45,567 nt of DNA, taken from assembly GCA_948919095.1 (NCBI GenBank), contig CAQYCU010000002.1, positions 1 through 45,567 on the forward strand, in the 5' to 3' direction. This DNA comes from an uncultured Clostridia bacterium (GTDB taxonomy: Bacteria; Bacillota; Clostridia; TANB77; CAG-508). The first letter of the stretch is position 1, and each line of letters opens with the position of its first letter. The translations under genes were made by a program, and so were the position numbers. The notes beneath the pieces are model-generated. The model saw only the letters and a program-made list of their open reading frames with translations. It was not told the origin of the DNA and searched no databases. Positions 34,257-43,273 of this stretch are shown piece after piece.

Positions 34257-35618
34257 TTATATTCCTAAAAGTTTTGCTTTTGCTTTCTCAAATTCTTCTT
34301 GTGATATTACTCCTTGGTCTGCTAACTTTTTTAGTTTCGCTAAGTTTTCATATGGGTCTGCTGGAGCTTCTACTGTTGAATTTGTTTCTCCTTGTGCTTG
34401 TGTAGGATTTTCAATTTGTGTTTCTTGTTGAATAGTTTGTGAATTATTATATTGTGGTTCTTGTATTTGCTCTGTATTATTTTGTATAGGAACTTGTTGC
34501 TCTTGAACTGGTTGTGGGTTGTTATATTGTGGTTCTGGCGCAGGTTGTGGATTGTTAAATTGTAAGTTTGGATTTGTGTATCCTTGGGTTGGTTGTTGCA
34601 TTCCTCCCATCATTCCACCTGCTGCATTCATTCCCATTCCCATAAATGCCATTCCTTCTCCACTGCCATTTTCGCCCATTTGCTCCATGCCTCTTGCAAC
34701 TGCTTGTTGCATAAATGAGTTTCCACGAGCTCCTGATAAAGCATCTGCTTTTTTAACATCGCTTAATAGTGCACGTGTATCTTCGTCATATTCTATTGCT
34801 TGAATAGCTACACTAACTATTTCAAGTCCACGTTCTGTTTTCCACCTATATCCGTTTTCTACTACTTCACCTAAGCTTTGTGCAAATCCTACTTGGTCGC
34901 CTTGAATTTTAGTAATTCTGTTTCCTTTTGATGGGTCATTTGTATAGTTTGAAAATGCTCCTGACAAACTGCTTACTACTTCATTGAATAATTGTGCTCC
35001 AGCATCATTATCCATATCTGAAAAGTCGAATACTCTGCTATTTGCTTGTAAATATGCAGATGGTACGAAGTTTTTTACAAATAGTATTGGGTCTATTATC
35101 TTTAGGGAGTATGTTCCTCTTGTTATTGCTCCAACTTGTGCATTTAGATATGCATCATCCCAATATATCTCTGATTGTGTTCCGAATCTATTGTTTGGTA
35201 TTTCTTTTAAATTTACATAGAATGCTAATTGTTGTGAACCTGGTTGTCCTCCATATTTAAATCTTTCCCAAGATTGAGAAAATGTTGATGCAATTATTCC
35301 ATTTCCAGCGAACATTGATTTTGAATTTGGGTCATCTGATGTATATATAAATCCACCTGGTTCTGTTATAATTCCTGTTATAGCTCCATCTTGCATTGTA
35401 ATAAGTGCAGTTCCCTCTGGAACTATTATTTTGCTTCCATTTGTAATAATATTTTCTGAACCTTTTGTATTTTCTCCTCTATTTACATTTGTTCCTTGTG
35501 GTATTGCTGGAAAGATTGCTGCTGTTGCTGAAACATTTGGTATTGGCATATAAAAGTCTTTCCATTGGTCTGCAAAAGCTCCGCTTATAGCTCCTGCAAA
35601 TGCTTTAATAAATCCCAT
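34257..35618 (-). CDS. SPFH-domain protein, YdjI-like, with SHOCT tail (453 aa)
   Basis: The SPFH/band-7 region (about 40-300) is of the YdjI type, formerly called virion-core-protein-like: QWKDFYMPIPNVSATAAIFP at the start, then KIIVPEGTALITMQDGAI, EPGGFIYTSDDPNSKSMF and TERGLEIVSVAIQAIEYDED. A Met/Gly-rich stretch (about 325-350) and a Gln/Asn/Pro repeat (QPAPEPQYNNPQPVQEQQ) lead to a C-terminal SHOCT-type helix pair (PYENLAKLKKLADQGVISQE, about 420-453). SPFH proteins scaffold membrane microdomains. In Bacillus, YdjI acts with YdjG, YdjH and PspA. The start at 35618 follows AAGGAGGATAATT. Confidence 0.9.
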   Translation of the reverse strand: MGFIKAFAGAISGAFADQWKDFYMPIPNVSATAAIFPAIPQGTNVNRGENTKGSENIITNGSKIIVPEGTALITMQDGAITGIITEPGGFIYTSDDPNSKSMFAGNGIIASTFSQSWERFKYGGQPGSQQLAFYVNLKEIPNNRFGTQSEIYWDDAYLNAQVGAITRGTYSLKIIDPILFVKNFVPSAYLQANSRVFDFSDMDNDAGAQLFNEVVSSLSGAFSNYTNDPSKGNRITKIQGDQVGFAQSLGEVVENGYRWKTERGLEIVSVAIQAIEYDEDTRALLSDVKKADALSGARGNSFMQQAVARGMEQMGENGSGEGMAFMGMGMNAAGGMMGGMQQPTQGYTNPNLQFNNPQPAPEPQYNNPQPVQEQQVPIQNNTEQIQEPQYNNSQTIQQETQIENPTQAQGETNSTVEAPADPYENLAKLKKLADQGVISQEEFEKAKAKLLGI

Positions 35619-35749
35619 AATTATCCTCCTTAGTTAATTATAAATATCAATTTTATTATCTTTTATACTATATCATTACTAAATAAAAATGTAAATAATT
35701 TTAAAAAATTTTTAGTAACAATGTATTTTTTAGATAAGTTTTGAGAATA

Positions 35750-35794
35750 TTAAACTCCAAGGTGTTGAATTCTCTTCTAACACTTTGGAGTTAA
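35750..35794 (-). terminator. Terminator after the TPM gene
   Basis: ACTCCAA and GTGTT pair with AACAC and TTGGAGT across one mismatch (35750-35766 with 35779-35794). Confidence 0.65.
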
Positions 35795-35820
35795 TTAAAA
35801 TATTTAGTTCATTTTGTTTT

Positions 35821-36790
35821 CTAGAAACTTCTCGAGCTTCCTCCTCCACCGGAAAATCCTCCGCCTCCTGAGAATCCTCCACTAGAAAATCCTCCTCCAC
35901 CACTACGGTGTGAAGAACCTCCGCCTCCATAAAAGCCTCCATGTCCACCACCATAGTATCCGTTTTTCTATTTTTCCTAATAATGCTGATACGAACCATG
36001 CAAAGTCAAATAGTGTACAAAACATGGCTCCTACTATTCGTACTATTTGACTTGGAATTATAGTAAATAGTCCAAAAGCAAAGTAGTTAATTATAAAAAT
36101 TATAATTATGGATAGTCCAATTAATATGTTCCTCTTTATTTTTTTTAATTTTAGTGCTCGTAGCATGCCTCCAGCAATTCCTGAAATAATTGGCATTCCC
36201 ATAAAGAAAAATGCTACTCCTATATCTTCGTCCTCTTCTGAATATGGACTGGCTACTGCTTCTTCAGAACCAACATCAATATTATATTCTTTTTCTACTT
36301 CTTTAAGGATTGCACTAAATCCATTTTTTATTCCTTCATTCCAATCATTTTGTTTTAAATATGGTATTATGTATTCGTCTTGAATTCTGCCTGTTTTTCC
36401 ATCTGTCAGTGTCCCTTCTAAGCCATATCCCACTTCTACTCTAAATTGCCTTTCTTCTAGTGCTAATAGCAAAAGCACACCATTATTTTTATTTTTATCT
36501 CCTATACCAAATTCTCTAAAAAGTGCTGTTGCATATTCTTCTAATGCTCTACCTTCTAGGTTTTGGACAGTGACTACTACTATTTGTGCTCCTGTTTTAC
36601 TATTTAAACTTATATTGGTGTTTATAATATAATTTTTAGTTTCTGTGCTTAGCAAATTTGCATAATCATTGACATAAAATTGGTTTGTTGGTCTTACCAT
36701 TGCTGATGATTTTATGGTAAATATCCCTACAATTATTATGCTAATTATAAATGTCTTCAATAAAAACTTAATTTTATTCGAAGTTAACAT
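35821..36790 (-). pseudogene. TPM-domain protein (YgcG/YdjH-like), frameshifted in its Gly-rich tail
   Basis: The ATG at 36790 (MLTSNKIKFLLKTF) has GGAGGT upstream and overlaps the end of lemA by 17 bases. A signal sequence is followed by a TPM domain (about 33-165: NQFYVNDYANLLSTETKNYI, TGAQIVVVTVQNLEGRALEE, FRVEVGYGLEGTLTD), then two membrane helices. The frame stops at 35903 (RRFFTP). A different frame from about 35957 to 35821 encodes GYYGGGHGGFYGGGG and ends GGGGSSRSF, the Gly/Ser tail normal for this family. Removing one A from the five-A run near 35963 joins them as GKIENGYYGG. It may be a mutation, a sequencing error or slippage variation; most of the protein is intact either way. Confidence 0.85.
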
Positions 36791-37340
36791 TTGGTACCTC
36801 CAAATTTGCTGGATTTGCTTCAAAATACTGCTCTTCTTTGAAGCCAAACATTCCTGCTATTATACTTTTAGGAAACTTTTTTATCGATGTATTGAATTTT
36901 TGTACTGCATCATTATAGTCCTTTCTTGCAACTGCAATACGATTTTCAGTCCCTGCTAATTCGTCTGATACTTGTATGAAGTTTGCTGAAGCCTTTAAGT
37001 CTGGGTAATTTTCTACTACTACCATTAATGACCTTAGCGAACTTGCTAATTCATTATTTGCATTTACTTTTTCTGATACAGTGTTTGCTTGTGTCATTCT
37101 TTCTCTTGCTGATGTTACTTTTTCAATTGCTTCTGTTTCATGTGATGCATATCCCTTTACTGTGCTTACTAAGTTGGGTATTAAGTCTGCTCTTCTTTGT
37201 AACATTACATCTAAGTTTGATAAGGCGCCTTTTACCTTCTCTTGTTCTGTTACTATTCCATTATAACTACTTCCTATTGCAATTCCTAGTATTGCAAATA
37301 TAGCTACAATGCATATTATAATTATAGTTGATTTTTTCAT
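36774..37340 (-). CDS. lemA: LemA family protein (188 aa)
   Basis: One N-terminal membrane helix (STIIIICIVAIFAILGIAIG, about 3-23) precedes a helical bundle with the LemA signatures SYNGIVTEQEKVKGALSNLD, QRRADLIPNLVSTVKGYASH and FNTSIKKFPKSIIAGMFGF. LemA proteins are widespread, of unclear biochemical role, and very often encoded beside TPM proteins, as here. The ATG at 37340 follows AAGGAGAAAAT; upstream in-frame ATGs lack a site. The TPM gene overlaps its last codons, so the two are translated together. Confidence 0.92.
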   Translation of the reverse strand: MKKSTIIIICIVAIFAILGIAIGSSYNGIVTEQEKVKGALSNLDVMLQRRADLIPNLVSTVKGYASHETEAIEKVTSARERMTQANTVSEKVNANNELASSLRSLMVVVENYPDLKASANFIQVSDELAGTENRIAVARKDYNDAVQKFNTSIKKFPKSIIAGMFGFKEEQYFEANPANLEVPNVNFE

Positions 37341-37445
37341 ATTTTCTCCTTTTCTTATATTTATATGTCTTAGATAATTTTTATGCTTTTTGGGTTCTTT
37401 GTTTCCAATCATCTATTTTTTAGAAACATATTTTTTTGTAATTAT

Positions 37446-37474
37446 AAAATACCATTTTTTAGTGAATATGTCAA
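37446..37474 (-). promoter_or_regulatory. Promoter of lemA-TPM
   Basis: On minus: TTGACA (37474-37469), a 17-base spacer, TATTTT (37451-37446). A TATAAT lies five bases further on. Confidence 0.55.
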
Positions 37475-37557
37475 TATTTCTTTTGATTTTAGTATCATAT
37501 GTAATAAAATTTTGCATTTAATAATATAATTTATAAATTGTGAAAGGATTTTTATAT

Positions 37558-38250
37558 ATGAAACGTATTGCTCTTATTTGTTGTTTTGTCGTTTTTTCTT
37601 GTTTGTTGTCTTATGTTAGTAAACCTAAATTTGAAGTTGTAGAAACTATGTCTGTTCCTGTTTCTAATAAGGTTATTGTTATTGATGCAGGTCATGGTAC
37701 TCCAGATGAAGGTGCTCAAAATAATGAAGGTCTAACCGAAGCTAAAATAAATTTAAAAATTGCTCTTAAACTTCAAAATTTGTTGGAGAGTAGTGGAGCA
37801 ACTGTTATCCTTACACGCTCTACTGATGAAGCAATATATGATGCTAATGCTGATAGTATTGCTGAAAAAAAAGTTTCTGATATTAAAAATAGAGTTAAGA
37901 TTGGTAATTCCTCTTCTGCTGATATTTTTGTTTCTATTCATTTAAATAAAATTCCTCAAGAGCAGTATTGGGGATGGCAAACTTTTTACAGAGAAGGGGA
38001 TGGAAGTTCTAAAAGTTTGGCTACTGATATTCAAAATAATTTAAATAAAGTTATTTCTAATGATAATGAGCGTGTTCCGCTAAAAATCGACAATATTTAT
38101 ATTATGAAAAATGTCGAAATTCCTATAGCTCTTGTTGAATGTGGTTTTTTGTCGAATAAAAATGAAGCAAGCAAACTTGTTCAAGACGAATATCAAGAAA
38201 AACTTGCTTGGGGCATTTTTAATGGAATTATGGATTATTTTAATAAATAA
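37558..38250 (+). CDS. cwlD: N-acetylmuramoyl-L-alanine amidase CwlD (230 aa)
   Basis: Amidase_3 zinc enzyme. An N-terminal signal/anchor (RIALICCFVVFSCLLSYV) is followed by the catalytic domain with VIVIDAGHGTPDEG (His46), LTEAKINLKIALKL (Glu61), DIFVSIHLN (His128) and ALVECGFLSN (Glu194). The size and the short N-terminus match CwlD, which trims peptide side chains so that muramic-delta-lactam can form in the spore cortex. The ATG at 37558 lies about 9 bases after GAAAGGA; the upstream in-frame GTG overlaps that site. It stands alone on the plus strand, diverging from lemA, and ends at a strong terminator. A sporulation promoter would be expected but I could not assign one. Confidence 0.88.
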   Translation: MKRIALICCFVVFSCLLSYVSKPKFEVVETMSVPVSNKVIVIDAGHGTPDEGAQNNEGLTEAKINLKIALKLQNLLESSGATVILTRSTDEAIYDANADSIAEKKVSDIKNRVKIGNSSSADIFVSIHLNKIPQEQYWGWQTFYREGDGSSKSLATDIQNNLNKVISNDNERVPLKIDNIYIMKNVEIPIALVECGFLSNKNEASKLVQDEYQEKLAWGIFNGIMDYFNK

Positions 38251-38260
38251 TTTCTTACAA

Positions 38261-38296
38261 AAAAAGTATAGAAACTTTAGAGTTTCTATACTTTTT
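38261..38296. terminator. Bidirectional terminator between cwlD and the permease gene
   Basis: The arms 38261-38276 and 38281-38296 form a perfect 16-bp stem with a TTAG loop, with A and T runs at the ends. Confidence 0.9.
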
Positions 38297-38299
38297 ATA

Positions 38300-39439
38300 T
38301 TATATATTTTCTTTTTCTAATGTATTTTCTACTACTTGTTTGCTTTTTATATAATCTTCTAAAACTGTTTTTATTAACACTGCTACTGGAACTCCTAAAA
38401 ACATTCCTATTACTCCAAAATATGCACCTCCAACTGTTACTGCAAATATTACGAGTAGTGGACTTATATCTAGTTTGTTACTTGTTATTCTTGGATTTAT
38501 TATATTAGCATCAATTTGTTGTAATATTACTGTTGCTATTACCATAATTATTGCTTGTTCCCATCCCCCTGTAAGAATTGTTATAAGTGTTGCTGCTACT
38601 ACAGCTATTATCGCTCCGAAATATGGAATTAAGTTAAATAATCCTATCATAACACCTAATGCTATTCCATATTTTACTTTCATTATTGATAGTGCTATTG
38701 ACATTATTATTGCTACTACAAATGCGTCTAATAACTGACTTGATATAAATTTGAAAAATATTAAATTTCCACTGTTGAAATATTTTTGTACATAATCATA
38801 TTTCCTTTTTGATAATGTTGCTTTTGCAAGTCTATTTAAAAATCCTACTATGGCTTCTCTTTCTGCTAATATATATATTGAGCAAATAATTGATATAACA
38901 CCATTTATAATGAATTTTACAACTCCTATTACTGAATTTATATAACTTATTATTTTTTCCATTGTAAACATTTCTTGGAAATTTATTTGTGTAATAAATT
39001 CTACTATTGGCTTTAATATATTATCTTTTATAAATGGTGTTAGTGTATCGTCCCCAATTTCTAAGTTCTTTATTCCATTATAATAGTTTTGTGCATTGTT
39101 TACTAAGTCTATTATGCTGTTAAACATTGCTGGTATTATAAATTTTAATATTAAATAAACTATTATTGCTGCAATTATGTATACGATAAGTAGACTTATC
39201 CCTCTTGCATGTTTAATTTTTGTTTTCGATTTTATAAGGTTTTCTATCTTTTTGCATGGTGTATATAGTATATATGCAAATAAAATTGCAAGTAAAAATG
39301 GTGCTAAAATTCCTAATAATTTTCCAATCCACATTCCTATTCCTGTAAAATTGTCCAAAAATTTATATACTAATATTAACACTAGTCCTATTGAAACATA
39401 GTAAAACCATCTTTTTGTACCCATTACTTTTTCTTTCAT
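38300..39439 (-). CDS. AI-2E family transporter (379 aa)
   Basis: About eight membrane helices in the AI-2E/PerM arrangement are seen: two at the start (LVLILVYKFL; LLGILAPFLLAILFAYIL), a long soluble loop with NAQNYYNGIKNLEI, and the C-terminal cluster with the family signature GVMIGLFNLIPYFGAIIAV and DANIINPRITSNKLDISPL. Members are called autoinducer-2 exporters, but many act as Na+/H+ antiporters or have unknown substrates; Firmicute YtvI/YueF-type homologues are the closer comparison. The start follows AAGGAAAAATAAT. Confidence 0.88.
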   Translation of the reverse strand: MKEKVMGTKRWFYYVSIGLVLILVYKFLDNFTGIGMWIGKLLGILAPFLLAILFAYILYTPCKKIENLIKSKTKIKHARGISLLIVYIIAAIIVYLILKFIIPAMFNSIIDLVNNAQNYYNGIKNLEIGDDTLTPFIKDNILKPIVEFITQINFQEMFTMEKIISYINSVIGVVKFIINGVISIICSIYILAEREAIVGFLNRLAKATLSKRKYDYVQKYFNSGNLIFFKFISSQLLDAFVVAIIMSIALSIMKVKYGIALGVMIGLFNLIPYFGAIIAVVAATLITILTGGWEQAIIMVIATVILQQIDANIINPRITSNKLDISPLLVIFAVTVGGAYFGVIGMFLGVPVAVLIKTVLEDYIKSKQVVENTLEKENI

Positions 39440-39512
39440 ATTATTTTTCCTTAAATAATTATTTAGGTTTTAAAAAGATTAACCTATAAACTTATTTATA
39501 TTATTTTATTTT

Positions 39513-40322
39513 TTATATGTCAATGTCTAATTCAACTGGACAATGGTCTGAGCCCATAATTTTCTGGTGAATTTTTGCATCTTTTATCTTGTTTTTTATC
39601 CTGTCTGATACTATAAAATAATCAATTCTCCAACCTGCATTATTTTCTCTTGCGTGAAACATGTATGACCACCATGTATATTCTCCTTCTTTTTGAGGAT
39701 ATAAATGTCTAAATGTGTCTATAAATCCTGAATTTAATAATTCTGTCATTTTTCCTCTCTCTTTATCTGTAAATCCAGCACTGTGATGATTGCTTGATGG
39801 ATTCTTCAGGTCTATTTCTTTATGTGCTACATTTAAATCTCCGCAATAAATTATTGGTTTTATTTTGTCTAACTCTGTAAGATATTGTCTTATTTCATCT
39901 TCCCATTCCATACGGTATGTAAGTCTTTCTAGTTCTCTTTTTGAGTTTGGTATATAGCAATTTATTAAATAAAACTTTTCGTATTCACAAGTTATTAGTC
40001 TTCCTTCATTACTTTGTTTTAATAATAAATCCTTTTTCGACATATTTTTTAGAATTATTTTCTCCATATCTTCTGTAATTCCATATATTACTGATATTGG
40101 TTCTTTTTTTGTAAATACGGTAGTTCCTGAGTATCCCTTTTTTTCTGCACTATTCCAATATTGGTATTCTTTAATTTTTTTTATTTCTTCGTCTATTTGT
40201 TCTTCTTGCATTTTTGTTTCTTGAATACAAAAAATATCTGCATTTATCTTGTTATAGAAATCGAAAAAGCCTTTCTTTATTGCTGCTCTTAGTCCATTAA
40301 CATTCCATGAAATTAGTTTCAT
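39513..40322 (-). CDS. exoA: Exodeoxyribonuclease III (269 aa)
   Basis: Endonuclease/exonuclease/phosphatase fold AP endonuclease that cuts at abasic sites and trims 3' ends in base excision repair. Motifs in order: MKLISWNVNGLRAAIKKG (Asn7), FCIQETKMQ (Glu35), YSGTTVFTKKEP, LINCYIPNS, IIYCGDLNVAHKEIDLKNP (Asp and Asn), WRIDYFIVSD and MGSDHCPVEL (Asp-His). The length is usual. The start follows AAGGAGAGAAC. Confidence 0.95.
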   Translation of the reverse strand: MKLISWNVNGLRAAIKKGFFDFYNKINADIFCIQETKMQEEQIDEEIKKIKEYQYWNSAEKKGYSGTTVFTKKEPISVIYGITEDMEKIILKNMSKKDLLLKQSNEGRLITCEYEKFYLINCYIPNSKRELERLTYRMEWEDEIRQYLTELDKIKPIIYCGDLNVAHKEIDLKNPSSNHHSAGFTDKERGKMTELLNSGFIDTFRHLYPQKEGEYTWWSYMFHARENNAGWRIDYFIVSDRIKNKIKDAKIHQKIMGSDHCPVELDIDI

Positions 40323-40372
40323 TTGTTCTCTCCTTATTTTTTATATTTTCGACATTTTTCTTTTATATAAAA

Positions 40373-40398
40373 TTAGAGAATCGTTATTGATTCTCTAA
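40373..40398 (-). terminator. Terminator of the YabE-like gene
   Basis: TTAGAGAATC (40373-40382) pairs perfectly with GATTCTCTAA (40389-40398); TTTTAT follows on minus. Confidence 0.75.
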
Positions 40399-40407
40399 CC
40401 TCATATA

Positions 40408-41403
40408 TTAATTTCCAAAATAAACATTTCCACCTATATTTATACCGCTTGCTCTTTGTGAAGCTGTTGATGCTCCATATGACCTAAATGATGTATATGG
40501 GTGATTTGTTTTTCCTTCCATTGCATCTGCGACTGCTTGTTTTACGTACTCTGGTACATTTCCGCCTAAGTATTTTACCCAGTGTCTGTCTATTGAGTAA
40601 CAGTATTGTCCTGGTGCTGTTAATTGTGAATATATTGTTGAACCATTTCTTGACCATCTTGCACTGTTTATTCTGTTTACTGCTGATGATGCAACTGCCA
40701 GTGAACTTTCATAACTTGAGCCACCTTCTTGTCTAACTATTGCCCATATTGTTTCTAATTCTGAGCCTGTACTAATTCCACTTCTTGATGTAACAGCTCT
40801 TGTTCTAACTTCTACAATTTTCGCAACTGGTTCTTTTATTATTTTTTCTGATATTACTTCTCTTTCAATTTCTTCGCCATTTTGGTATTTTACTTTGTAT
40901 GTTATTTCTTTTTTACCATTTGAACCAACTTGAGTAATTCTTTCTTGTGTTTGACTTCCTGAGTTTGATACATCTTTTGTTATTGTTTCAAATGGGATGT
41001 CTTCTTGTATTGTTATTATTTTTTCTACTATTGATTTATAGCTTTCTAATATTTCTTCTTCTGAGAAATATGAAGCTATCCCTTTTACTTTTTTCTCACC
41101 TTTTTGTATTATAATAGTTTTATTATCTGATAACTCTTCATTTAGGTTTGGTGTAACGTTTTCTTCTGATAAAACTACTATATTATTTTCTTTTAATATT
41201 TCTTCTACTGTTGCTTTTGATGTCATTATATTCATTTCGTAGCCACTTGATAATACTATTTTTACGTTTTTCAATTGACCATTTGATGCCATAACTCCCA
41301 TCATACTAGCTATTAAAAAGAATATTAAAGAAATGATTAATATTTTCTTAACTGAAAGTATTGTGTTCTCTGGTTTTTCTTGTACACTTATGTGTTTTCT
41401 CAT
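40408..41403 (-). CDS. YabE-like wall hydrolase: DUF348, G5 and SleB-type domains (331 aa)
   Basis: A membrane anchor (IISLIFFLIASMMGVMAS, about 28-45) is followed by one DUF348 repeat (NVKIVLSSGYEMNIMTSKAT), a G5 domain (about 125-205: EDIPFETITKDVSNSGSQTQ, EIEREVISEKIIKEPV) and, instead of the 3D/Rpf-like domain of YabE, a SleB-type hydrolase domain (about 212-331: ELETIWAIVRQEGGSSYE, APGQYCYS, CNG-less ending NIGGNVYFGN). The Glu in RQEGG fits the catalytic residue of SleB-like lytic enzymes. It probably cleaves peptidoglycan outside the membrane in growth, sporulation or germination. A perfect promoter lies upstream and the start follows AAAGGAGG. Confidence 0.85.
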   Translation of the reverse strand: MRKHISVQEKPENTILSVKKILIISLIFFLIASMMGVMASNGQLKNVKIVLSSGYEMNIMTSKATVEEILKENNIVVLSEENVTPNLNEELSDNKTIIIQKGEKKVKGIASYFSEEEILESYKSIVEKIITIQEDIPFETITKDVSNSGSQTQERITQVGSNGKKEITYKVKYQNGEEIEREVISEKIIKEPVAKIVEVRTRAVTSRSGISTGSELETIWAIVRQEGGSSYESSLAVASSAVNRINSARWSRNGSTIYSQLTAPGQYCYSIDRHWVKYLGGNVPEYVKQAVADAMEGKTNHPYTSFRSYGASTASQRASGINIGGNVYFGN

Positions 41404-41432
41404 AAAACCTCCTTTAAGATTACAACAGATTT

Positions 41433-41461
41433 ATTATACCATTTTTTTTCATAAATGTCAA
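41433..41461 (-). promoter_or_regulatory. Perfect consensus promoter of the YabE-like gene
   Basis: On minus: TTGACA (41461-41456), exactly 17 bases, TATAAT (41438-41433). This argues for vegetative sigma-A expression. Confidence 0.85.
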
Positions 41462-41523
41462 ATCCTCCTATTTTCATATTATGTTAACTGTGGTTGAATG
41501 GTTAATTTCAGAGGTTTTCTCTT

Positions 41524-42663
41524 TTATTTTGTTGCTTTTCCTAAAATTGCTTCACATATATTTTTGCATGAATTTTTCTTTGCCATTAATTTAGCACGTA
41601 TTTTCATATGTTTTAATTTTTCCTCATTTTCTAATAAGTTTTTTACAATTTCTTCTGGGTCTTGTTTTTTTCTTATCCATACTGCAATTCCTGTATCTTC
41701 TAAGAATTCAGCATTTTCTTCTTCTTGTCCAGGTATTGGGCTTATTGCTACTATTGGAAGTCCTGATGCTAAACTTTCAGTTATTGTTAGTCCTCCTGGC
41801 TTTGTTACTACTAAGTCTGATATGCTCATTAATTCTGGAACTTTGTTTGTATAACCTAATACTTTTACATCTTTCTGAATATGTTCTTGCCTTACTATCG
41901 CGTTAAAGTTTTCTTGCATTTTTTTATTTTTTCCTGATATAACTACTATTTGATATTTATTTGATATATTTTTTATAAATGCTTTTAATATATTTACTGT
42001 TTTATCTTTTCCTAATCCAAATTCTCCCCCACCAAAAAATAATATCGTTTTTTTATTGGCATCTAATTTAAAAGATTTTTTTATTTCTTCTTTATCATAG
42101 TGTTCTAAAAATCTATTTGATAATGGAATCCCTGTTGCTCTTACTTTTTCTCCTGGTATGTCTTTTTTAGATATTTCTTTTTTCATTCCTTCATGTGAGA
42201 CAAATATATAATCTATGTATTTGTGCCCTACCAGCCATTGATTATGTGGTGCAAAGTCTGTCATTATTGTAGCTAAAGTGCATTGTGTTATCTTGTATTT
42301 TTTTAATTCTGCTGTCATTTGACTACTAAATGGGTGTGTTGAAATAACTATGTCTGGTTTATATTCTTTAAATAGCTTTATAAGTTTTACAGACATAATT
42401 TTATTTGACATGTTACTTATATGTGCAACTGGTCCTCTATTTGATAGCTTGTATATTTCTCCCCATGCCCACGGCATATTTTTAGCCATTATTTTGTATG
42501 AGTCTGTTGTTATTTTTTCTATACTGGTATTTATATATTTCATACAGTCTATCATTTCTGTTTTGCAATTTTTATAGTTTTTTTCTATATATTGTTTTAT
42601 GGATTTAGCTGCTGATAGGTGTCCTCCACCATAGGATGCATAAAAAATCAATATTTTTTTCAT
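41524..42663 (-). CDS. UgtP/MGDG-synthase-like glycosyltransferase (379 aa)
   Basis: GT28-type enzyme that transfers sugar from a UDP-sugar to diacylglycerol at the inner membrane face. The N-terminal MGDG-synthase domain starts ILIFYASYGGGHLSAAKSI, with PDIVISTHPFSSQM and TIMTDFAPHNQWL. The C-terminal nucleotide-sugar half has ILFFGGGEFGLGK, VLGYTNKVPELMSISDLVVT and KPGGLTITESLASGLPIV. Glycolipids made this way anchor lipoteichoic acid in many Firmicutes. The gene follows recR by 10 bases in the dnaX-ybaB-recR string. The exact sugar and number of additions cannot be read from the sequence. Confidence 0.88.
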   Translation of the reverse strand: MKKILIFYASYGGGHLSAAKSIKQYIEKNYKNCKTEMIDCMKYINTSIEKITTDSYKIMAKNMPWAWGEIYKLSNRGPVAHISNMSNKIMSVKLIKLFKEYKPDIVISTHPFSSQMTAELKKYKITQCTLATIMTDFAPHNQWLVGHKYIDYIFVSHEGMKKEISKKDIPGEKVRATGIPLSNRFLEHYDKEEIKKSFKLDANKKTILFFGGGEFGLGKDKTVNILKAFIKNISNKYQIVVISGKNKKMQENFNAIVRQEHIQKDVKVLGYTNKVPELMSISDLVVTKPGGLTITESLASGLPIVAISPIPGQEEENAEFLEDTGIAVWIRKKQDPEEIVKNLLENEEKLKHMKIRAKLMAKKNSCKNICEAILGKATK

Positions 42664-42673
42664 ATAGCTCCTC

Positions 42674-43273
42674 CTATAGTTCTACTCTTCCTTCAAATGC
42701 TTTTCCTAATGTAAATTCGTCTGTATATTCTAAGTCTCCTCCTACTGGTATTCCATGTGCTAGTCTCGTTGCCTTTATTCCCATTGGTTTTATTAACTTT
42801 GATATATACATTGCTGTTGCTTCTCCCTCAACTTTGGGATTTGTTGCAAGTATTACTTCTTTTACTGTTCCTTCCATAAGCCTTGCTAATAATTCTTTTA
42901 TTTTTATATCTTCTGGTCCAATCCCATCCATCGGTGATATTGTTCCATGTAACACATGGTATAATCCCTTATATTCATGTATTTTTTCGATTGCTACTAC
43001 ATCTTTTACGTCTTCTACAACACATATTTTACTTTGGTCCCTAGTTTGGTTGTTACATATCTCACAGGGGTCAGTGTCTGATATATTATAGCATTTTGAA
43101 CAGAATTTTAGATTTCTTTTTGCTTCTTGTATGCTCTTTATAAATTCATTTGCTTCTTCTTCACTTGAGTTTAGTATATGAAATGCAAGTCTTATTGCTG
43201 TTTTGTTTCCTATACTTGGTAGTTTTTCAAAGCTTTCTATTAGCTTTTCTATTGATGGTGAATAGTACGACAT
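42674..43273 (-). CDS. recR: Recombination protein RecR (199 aa)
   Basis: RecR loads RecA at gaps together with RecO. A helix-hairpin-helix opens it (FEKLPSIGNKTAIRLAFHIL), then a four-Cys zinc finger (CSKCYNISDTDPCEIC, about residues 57-72), a Toprim domain (ICVVEDVKDVVAIEKI; LATNPKVEGEATAMYI) and the C-terminal RLAHGIPVGGDLEYTDE. The length is standard. It lies after ybaB in the classic dnaX-ybaB-recR order. Confidence 0.96.
   Translation of the reverse strand: MSYYSPSIEKLIESFEKLPSIGNKTAIRLAFHILNSSEEEANEFIKSIQEAKRNLKFCSKCYNISDTDPCEICNNQTRDQSKICVVEDVKDVVAIEKIHEYKGLYHVLHGTISPMDGIGPEDIKIKELLARLMEGTVKEVILATNPKVEGEATAMYISKLIKPMGIKATRLAHGIPVGGDLEYTDEFTLGKAFEGRVEL

Noticed and set aside
35730..35999. 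Minus-strand frame rich in Glu/Val overlapping the TPM tail
   Set aside because: It is the third frame of the Gly-rich tail; the Gly-rich frame ending SRSF is the family-like one.
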